Assembly: GCA_009760885.1 (NCBI GenBank)
Contig: CM019716.1
Span: 7,163,938 to 7,227,937 of the forward strand
Source: Achatina immaculata
Taxonomy: Eukaryota; Mollusca; Gastropoda; Stylommatophora; Achatinidae
Length of the DNA: 64,000 nucleotides
Reading direction: 5' to 3'
Under the pieces are notes generated by a model. That model was not told where the DNA came from, ran no database searches, and saw only the letters and a program-made list of their open reading frames with translations. A program made the translations under genes and the position numbers. Shown here piece after piece: positions 63,201-64,000 of the stretch; the first letter of the stretch is position 1; the number at the start of each line of letters is the position of its first letter.

Positions 63201-64000
63201 ATCTCATGCACGTGATGCCGAAGTAAGTAACGGGTCAGAGTCACAGAAAAATCACATGCATTAACCACGTGTGTGAGATCACGTCCCACACATCAGTGTG
63301 CTATAATAATGGCTTTTGTAATCTTTATTATCTTTGTTTAGAAGTAAAGTTATTGCGGTCCTTGCATGAAAGCAAAACTTGGCAATGTTTGTCTAGACGG
63401 GAAAATTAAGGAATTCTTTGTTTAGAAGCAAGAATAAGGTTGTTTTTATCTGGAAGTAAAATTTATATGAATTTATAAATAAATTTCTGTCATGTCAGGA
63501 TTCAAAATATTTATTATCTTTGCTTGGAAGCAAAAATTTATCTCACTCTCATCATCATCACTCCTCTTTACTCCCAGTGAAGCATAAGGCATCGGCAAAG
63601 GTTCTCCAGCCATTTCTGTCTTGAGCAAGTAGGGATGCCTCAAACCATGTCTTTTCTGCTTCCTTTATTCTTCCTGTTTTATGCTTCTTCACGTACCCAT
63701 TGGCTTGCCTCTAGTTCTTTCCCTTGAGGTGTCCAACTCAAGGTAGTATGGGAATCCAACCTTTATAATGAAGTGAAATTATTAAGTATTTAGCTGTTAC
63801 ATAACATTTATTCATTCTCATCACGTTATGTGTTCTCTTTTGAATAAATGAAAATCATTTACTACTTACTTCATATAAATTTCTGTTTTATCATTTACAT
63901 TAGAAGAAACATTTTGGAGTTTTTTTTATTTCAGCGAAGTCTCATAAACTAAGTTATGTTCTAAATTCATCTTTGTTCCAGCTGCATGATGGGAAGAGGG
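32269..64000 (+). CDS. VPS35: VPS35, retromer cargo-recognition scaffold (15 consecutive coding exons, partial at both ends)
   Basis: VPS35 is the alpha-solenoid backbone of retromer. It binds VPS26 at its N terminus and VPS29 at its C terminus and sorts cargo from endosomes. Exons: 32269-32370, 33209-33305, 34973-35096, 41455-41637, 42369-42594, 44834-44917, 45210-45319, 46518-46614, 48457-48605, 55815-56022, 57276-57431, 60480-60602, 61582-61761, 62986-63222, 63982-64000. All phases join, giving about 698 codons of roughly 796, with high identity to human throughout (for example [33 protein letters not shown]). The VPS26-binding PRLYL motif spans exons 3 and 4. The acid in [15 protein letters not shown] probably corresponds to human D620, the site of a Parkinson's disease mutation. 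The initiator exon is missing: the first visible exon begins at residue 2 in phase 0. The C-terminal exons lie beyond the window. Confidence 0.97.
33209..33305 (+). CDS. VPS35: VPS35 visible coding exon 2
   Basis: The acceptor is attaatttag|GACAAA. Encodes [20 protein letters not shown] and [12 protein letters not shown] plus the first base of Y68. Human has [20 protein letters not shown]. It ends TGC T|GTATCCTGT, a U12-type 5' splice site. Confidence 0.95.
33306..34972 (+). other. U12-type (minor spliceosome) GT-AG intron of VPS35
   Basis: The 5' site GTATCCTGT matches the U12 consensus GTATCCTTT at eight of nine positions. TATCCTTAACT near the 3' end matches the U12 branch consensus TCCTTAAC. 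The candidate branch A is 13 bases before the terminal TAG at 34972, inside the usual 10-16 base range, and the region lacks a strong polypyrimidine tract. Flanking exons join in phase (T|AC = Y68, then MAISDEL). The intron holds a 1.2-kb antisense LINE A relic. Confidence 0.88.
33614..34820 (-). mobile_element. LINE A, 5'-truncated, within the U12 intron
   Basis: The minus strand reads [60 protein letters not shown] and [10 protein letters not shown] (RT motifs A, B and C). After a short deletion comes [20 protein letters not shown] and the common C terminus, ending in (AG)n at 33614. Several stops; inactive. Confidence 0.88.
34973..35096 (+). CDS. VPS35: VPS35 visible coding exon 3
   Basis: Encodes [20 protein letters not shown] then [20 protein letters not shown] and two bases of L109. 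It follows the U12 intron and ends GA CT|GTGAGT. Human has [20 protein letters not shown]. The VPS26-contacting PRL motif begins here. Confidence 0.96.
35376..36741 (+). mobile_element. GAA-tailed retroposon, copy R2 (full length)
   Basis: Flanked by the direct repeat actcacag (35368-35375 and 36742-36749). Starts GGTTCTAAGAACTG and ends gaaggaagaagaaga. The 5' third can fold, with ggtagatgag..ctcatctgcc and atctggtgcc..accagat as short stems. Same internal repeats as R1 in opposite orientation. It carries an uninterrupted version of the site where LINE C sits in R3 (about 36065-36090). Confidence 0.88.
36772..36805 (-). mobile_element. LINE B 3' end, left part split by R3
   Basis: attcattcattcatttgcat and gtcccttgcggaac match the LINE B tail at 13.79 and 27.34 kb. 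The remaining part continues to the right of R3. Confidence 0.8.
36817..38282 (-). mobile_element. GAA-tailed retroposon, copy R3 (5'-truncated, with LINE C inside)
   Basis: Flanked by the 11-bp direct repeat tttgccttcct (36806-36816 and 38283-38293). Outside the repeats, both flanks are the two halves of a LINE B 3' end. The GAA tail is at the left; the right end stops within the element about 390 bp short of the R1 end, a 5' truncation. It forms an inverted pair with R2, with a 75-bp spacer. Confidence 0.88.
37646..38016 (+). mobile_element. LINE C, 5'-truncated insertion in R3
   Basis: Flanked by accccctggtgt (37634-37645 and 38017-38028). Encodes [80 protein letters not shown], then CERRRRRR, ending in gcgaacgaagaagaagaaga. 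This is the C terminus after the RNase H domain. The frame is intact, suggesting a young insertion. Confidence 0.92.
38294..38545 (-). mobile_element. LINE B 3' end, right part split by R3
   Basis: Continues from tttgccttcct as cctctcagttgtgagcaaga and tggcctgctgctgatgcatc, the antisense of AAGHLAYNRE, then antisense of GRPR and [19 protein letters not shown]. It joins the part at 36772-36805 once R3 is removed. Confidence 0.85.
38740..39005. repeat. 24-bp minisatellite in VPS35 intron
   Basis: Eleven copies of ctatatgtgctgtccctagc tctc, nearly identical, with a t variant in some (cccttgc). Divisible by three, giving spurious open frames on both strands. Confidence 0.95.
39545..39895 (+). 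mobile_element. LINE A 3' end fragment
   Basis: Encodes [19 protein letters not shown], then after a shift [58 protein letters not shown]. No clear tail. Confidence 0.83.
39896..41454. other. VPS35 intron stretch without recognised element
   Basis: From 39896 to the exon 4 acceptor. AAT repeats at about 40919-40940. A slightly GC-richer segment at 40800-40905 has no recognised content. Confidence 0.5.
41455..41637 (+). CDS. VPS35: VPS35 visible coding exon 4
   Basis: The acceptor is actgttgacag|GTACCTG. Encodes [20 protein letters not shown], then [20 protein letters not shown] and [20 protein letters not shown]. The first base completes L109, giving PRLYL. Only a cut after AG at 41637, before GCATGT, restores the phase needed by the next exon; the nearby GT sites do not. 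Confidence 0.94.
41638..42368 (+). other. Probable GC-AG intron of VPS35
   Basis: The donor reads CAAAG|GCATGT and the acceptor ttttttggcag|CACCGA. Exon 4 must leave two bases for the next exon (AG+C, then ACC GAG AGC). The GT at 41641 (CAT|GTTTAG) and the GT inside TCT|GTGGAGG both leave phase 0 and would shift the frame of the strongly conserved exon 5. Confidence 0.75.
42369..42594 (+). CDS. VPS35: VPS35 visible coding exon 5
   Basis: Encodes [60 protein letters not shown] and [15 protein letters not shown]. The central part is almost identical to human. The donor is AAG CAG|GTATCC. Despite the GTATCC start it is a U2-type intron, since no U12 branch motif precedes the next acceptor. Confidence 0.97.
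42770..43151 (+). mobile_element. LINE C fragment (RNase H end and C terminus), left part
   Basis: Encodes [31 protein letters not shown] (RNase H tail with H-N-D residues), then [20 protein letters not shown] through [14 protein letters not shown]. It is broken by LINE D and resumes at about 43856-43948 (gataagctctgtggttccat). Confidence 0.87.
43152..43855 (-). mobile_element. LINE D fragment nested in LINE C
   Basis: The minus strand reads [54 protein letters not shown] and [15 protein letters not shown], a CR1/L2-like C terminus. A 3' UTR with antisense aattgggcacacaggcccat follows, shared with 19.5 and 57.5 kb. Confidence 0.75.
43949..44833. other. VPS35 intron stretch without recognised element
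   Basis: A short (TA)n at 44710 only. No conserved peptide in any frame. Confidence 0.5.
44834..44917 (+). CDS. VPS35: VPS35 visible coding exon 6
   Basis: The acceptor is gtttattacag|TCCGTG and the donor is ATT CAG|GTGTGT. Encodes [20 protein letters not shown] then YLMECIIQ (human [20 protein letters not shown]). 28 codons, phase 0 at both ends. Confidence 0.96.
45210..45319 (+). CDS. VPS35: VPS35 visible coding exon 7
   Basis: The acceptor is cttaattctag|GTATTT and the donor is GAC AG|GTGAGG. Encodes [20 protein letters not shown] then [16 protein letters not shown] and two bases of R, near-identical to human. Confidence 0.97.
45350..45490. repeat. Two-copy direct repeat in VPS35 intron
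   Basis: cagatatggcccgagggagg gag followed by actgaaagaaaagctatg and ctcacactcaagcct occurs twice, about 70 bp apart. Confidence 0.8.
45541..46517. other. VPS35 intron stretch without recognised element
   Basis: No motif or repeat recognised between the two-copy repeat and exon 8. Confidence 0.5.
46518..46614 (+). CDS. VPS35: VPS35 visible coding exon 8
   Basis: The acceptor is tttttaacacag|ACTGGC and the donor is ATT CAG|GTCAGT. The first base completes R, then [20 protein letters not shown] and [12 protein letters not shown]. Human has [20 protein letters not shown]. Confidence 0.96.
46650..46710 (+). mobile_element. Possible tRNA-like SINE remnant
   Basis: gggatctgcccactgagcaa and ttcaaatcccatg give an A-box and B-box-like pair at tRNA spacing, starting 35 bp into the intron after exon 8. 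Too decayed to be sure. Confidence 0.35.
46745..47235. repeat. 25-bp variable minisatellite in VPS35 intron
   Basis: About 19 copies of catagtctcctgattttgtg tctcc with two alternating unit types (tttcatgtatac and ttttgtgtctcc). Irregular spacing suggests an older, higher-order array. Confidence 0.88.
47236..47854. other. VPS35 intron stretch
   Basis: A short direct repeat, ggttcatcat-atc-gtgaaaagtttg, three times at 47335-47425. Otherwise nothing recognised. Confidence 0.5.
47857..48281. mobile_element. Mariner-like MITE with about 100-bp terminal inverted repeats
   Basis: The ends cagggtgtccttaaagtctg and its complement are flanked by TA on both sides (47855-47856 and 48282-48283), the Tc1/mariner target. 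The inverted repeats extend inward with small differences (gacacac-gccaaaaatacat, tatttaat). The inner minus strand reads [23 protein letters not shown], like the extreme C terminus of a transposase. Non-autonomous. Confidence 0.85.
48457..48605 (+). CDS. VPS35: VPS35 visible coding exon 9
   Basis: The acceptor is tttctccacag|AGTCGG and the donor is GAT CA|GTAAGT. Encodes [40 protein letters not shown] and DIFNRLNLD, plus two bases of a histidine completed 7.2 kb downstream. Human has [20 protein letters not shown]. Confidence 0.97.
48790..48995 (+). mobile_element. LINE fragment (C terminus)
   Basis: Encodes [40 protein letters not shown] and [16 protein letters not shown], then ends in gatgataatgat repeats. 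Related to the fragment at 18.8 kb. Confidence 0.75.
49100..49870 (-). mobile_element. mariner transposase relic (catalytic and C-terminal part)
   Basis: The minus strand reads [14 protein letters not shown], then [65 protein letters not shown]. [17 protein letters not shown] is the signature of mariner transposases. Frameshifts and stops. It abuts the 32-bp minisatellite. Confidence 0.82.
49890..50089. repeat. 32-bp minisatellite, right of mariner relic
   Basis: About six copies of gacatgagagcatataagag cagcctgagaca. Same unit and orientation as the array at 53456-54207 on the far side of the LINE. Confidence 0.95.
50090..53455 (-). mobile_element. R2/NeSL-like LINE with restriction-like endonuclease, inserted in minisatellite
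   Basis: One frame (53452-50961) encodes a basic N-terminal region, RT with [56 protein letters not shown] (motif A), [16 protein letters not shown] (motif B) and [14 protein letters not shown] (motif C, MDD instead of ADD), then a thumb region. A +/-1 shift near 51040 leads to [18 protein letters not shown], a CCHC knuckle. A second shift near 50830 leads to [24 protein letters not shown], the PD-(D/E)xK endonuclease, and a stop at 50361. No N-terminal zinc fingers are seen, so the 5' end may be truncated. Two frameshifts make it non-functional, but the long frame suggests recent activity. Clade assignment is inference. Confidence 0.88.
50265..50337 (-). mobile_element. tRNA-like sequence in the 3' region of the REL LINE
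   Basis: The minus strand reads CCTCCATAGCTAAATCGCTA, GACGCGTGGCAACTGGAAGA and GGGTTCGATCCCGGGACC, then an A run. The B box is near-perfect. It starts about 25 bp after the stop of the endonuclease frame. It could be a SINE head inserted there or part of the LINE 3' UTR. Confidence 0.7.
53456..54207. repeat. 32-bp/22-bp minisatellite, left of REL LINE (in element orientation)
   Basis: About 16 copies of gacatgagagcatataagag cagcctgaggca, then about eight shorter 22-bp units lacking catataagag (gacatgagagcaacctgagg ca). All three minus-strand frames are largely open, so the array reads straight into the RT frame. Confidence 0.95.
54324..55769 (-). mobile_element. GAA-tailed retroposon, copy R4 (full length)
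   Basis: Flanked by atttattgatat / atttcttgatat (54312-54323 and 55770-55781, one mismatch). The (TTC)n at left is the antisense tail; the right end is ccggctataacagtccttag aacc. Internal repeats as in R1. It ends 45 bp before the VPS35 exon 10 acceptor. Confidence 0.87.
55815..56022 (+). CDS. VPS35: VPS35 visible coding exon 10
   Basis: The acceptor is ttttgtttcag|TGTTGA and the donor is GAA AAT|GTGAGT. Encodes (H)[38 protein letters not shown] and [41 protein letters not shown] and EYFDY are conserved with human. The acceptor sits only 33 bp after the target-site duplication of retroposon R4. Confidence 0.96.
56023..56589. other. VPS35 intron stretch resembling 24.25-24.48 kb
   Basis: Short tandem tgatagttactccattatga at 56037-56075. 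56150-56300 shares an imperfect stretch (gctggtcaagaccct-t-gcac-tc-tgttg) with 24285-24320, so an unrecognised dispersed repeat may be present in both genes. Confidence 0.4.
56590..56815. repeat. 43-bp minisatellite in VPS35 intron
   Basis: Five copies of cagccggcgtaacatgatac and ctgttgcttcaagatcttca ccg, with one older diverged copy at the left. Confidence 0.93.
57183..57212. repeat. (AT)n microsatellite
   Basis: About 14 AT dinucleotides, 64 bp upstream of the VPS35 exon 11 acceptor. Confidence 0.95.
57276..57431 (+). CDS. VPS35: VPS35 visible coding exon 11
   Basis: The acceptor is gatttgtgaag|GTGGAT and the donor is TTC CTG|GTAATT. Encodes [40 protein letters not shown] and [12 protein letters not shown]. 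The DDP aspartates align with human SEDPDQQYL, where D620 lies, so that position appears conserved. Confidence 0.96.
57495..57640 (-). mobile_element. LINE D 3' UTR fragment
   Basis: gaatgaatgaatgaataatt and aatctttatttttaaagggt are the antisense of a 3' end carrying ATTC repeats. actcaggcccgtcttacatt is shared with the 19.5 and 43.2 kb copies. Confidence 0.7.
58020..58678 (+). mobile_element. LINE E fragment (RT core)
   Basis: Encodes [40 protein letters not shown] (motif B), [20 protein letters not shown] (motif C, YADD), then after stops [20 protein letters not shown] and [20 protein letters not shown]. The right end is cut by the LINE C insertion. Confidence 0.85.
58680..60420 (-). mobile_element. 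LINE C, 1.7-kb 5'-truncated copy with RT and RNase H
   Basis: On the minus strand: [20 protein letters not shown] (RT motif C, YADD), [20 protein letters not shown], then after one stop [31 protein letters not shown] and [14 protein letters not shown] (RNase H acids). After a shift come [20 protein letters not shown] and the C terminus through [19 protein letters not shown]. It ends gcgaacgaagaagaa. RNase H presence points to the I/Nimb side of LINE diversity. Only one stop and a few shifts: fairly young. Confidence 0.9.
60480..60602 (+). CDS. VPS35: VPS35 visible coding exon 12
   Basis: The acceptor is tttattattccag|ATTCTC and the donor is GAG GAG|GTCAGG. Encodes [40 protein letters not shown] and E. 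Human has [20 protein letters not shown]. A 1.7-kb antisense LINE C ends within about 65 bp of the acceptor. Confidence 0.97.
61025..61248. repeat. 36-37-bp minisatellite in VPS35 intron
   Basis: Six variable copies of cagctacattatagcaagat and gacaaccaagactgtcc, units 30-37 bp. Confidence 0.9.
61582..61761 (+). CDS. VPS35: VPS35 visible coding exon 13
   Basis: The acceptor is gttttaattcag|GATGAG and the donor is TCC CAG|GTGAGG. Encodes [40 protein letters not shown] and [20 protein letters not shown]. 60 codons, phase 0 at both ends. Confidence 0.97.
61905..62240. repeat. 30-bp minisatellite with longer interspersed unit
   Basis: gtttgtatgattcacaagta gaagtttgta repeats, interrupted three times by a longer piece, cagtggatgaagagtaaagt gctgtac, making a higher-order pattern. 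Confidence 0.9.
62370..62530. repeat. 34-bp minisatellite
   Basis: Four to five copies of agtgatcttgtggcatttgt tgtcattattttac. Confidence 0.9.
62531..62985. other. VPS35 intron stretch
   Basis: Apart from the LINE C tail remnant at 62790, nothing recognised before the exon 14 acceptor. Confidence 0.5.
62790..62816 (-). mobile_element. LINE C tail remnant
   Basis: gatcttcttcgttcgcacac tgtac is the antisense of the last 20 or so bases of LINE C (gtgcgaacgaagaag). It is either an extremely truncated insertion or a chance match. Confidence 0.45.
62986..63222 (+). CDS. VPS35: VPS35 visible coding exon 14
   Basis: The acceptor is atgtttgtttag|GCTTTC and the donor is GCC GAA|GTAAGT. Encodes [60 protein letters not shown] and [19 protein letters not shown]. 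Human has [20 protein letters not shown]. This region approaches the VPS29-binding part of the solenoid. Confidence 0.97.
63223..63539. other. VPS35 intron stretch
   Basis: AT-rich; nothing recognised. Confidence 0.5.
63540..63745 (-). mobile_element. LINE tail fragment
   Basis: The minus strand reads [31 protein letters not shown] and then (GATGAT)n, a standard non-LTR C terminus with its microsatellite tail. Lies 250 bp before the last visible VPS35 exon. Confidence 0.75.
63982..64000 (+). CDS. VPS35: VPS35 visible coding exon 15 (cut by window edge)
   Basis: The acceptor is tctttgttccag|CTGCAT. Encodes LHDGKR and one further base. Human has ELHGGKRVME at the same place. Confidence 0.9.

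Overview
The window reads as nuclear DNA of an invertebrate animal. It is AT-rich and intron-rich, with two housekeeping genes whose exons can be followed by phase and by similarity to the human proteins. The rest is densely packed with degraded non-LTR retrotransposons, mariner-type DNA transposons, tRNA-derived SINEs and about fifteen minisatellites with 22-64 bp units. The transposon mix and minisatellite load suggest a lophotrochozoan, perhaps a gastropod mollusc. That taxonomic guess is inference only.

Layout. (1) 1-12.4 kb: no host exon recognised; a minus-strand LINE relic (endonuclease plus reverse transcriptase, about 5.5-1.5 kb) interrupted by a 43-bp minisatellite, a mariner fragment and a second LINE tail; further minisatellites at 6.1 and 9.4 kb. 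(2) 12.5-26.5 kb, minus strand: NOB1, the PIN-domain endonuclease that matures the 3' end of 18S rRNA. Seven coding exons join in phase to a 396-residue protein. (3) 26.5-32.3 kb: spacer between the two divergent genes, with LINE fragments and one copy of a 1.4-kb retroposon (R1). (4) 32.3-64 kb, plus strand: VPS35, the retromer scaffold. Fifteen consecutive coding exons cover about 698 codons and run off the right edge. The initiator exon is not identified. Large VPS35 introns hold three more R copies, several LINEs, a restriction-like-endonuclease LINE embedded in a 32-bp minisatellite, and mariner relics.

Main unusual points. Two different NOB1 5' splice sites lie in tandem arrays that repeat the exon end together with the donor (36-bp and 64-bp units). 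At one of them the reading frame stays open across several donor copies, so in-frame insertions duplicating a PIN-domain acidic motif are possible. VPS35 carries a near-textbook U12-type intron loaded with a LINE, and another intron whose phase requires a GC-AG donor. R1-R4 form a non-coding, internally repetitive retroposon family with (GAA)n tails and target-site duplications. The tail resembles that of an RNase H-encoding LINE in the same window, which suggests trans-mobilisation. Nested insertions (LINE B, then R3, then LINE C) give a relative chronology supported by target-site duplications and by an empty site in R2.

The two genes act in unrelated pathways (ribosome biogenesis and endosomal sorting). 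Nothing in the sequence argues for joint function beyond a possible divergent arrangement.
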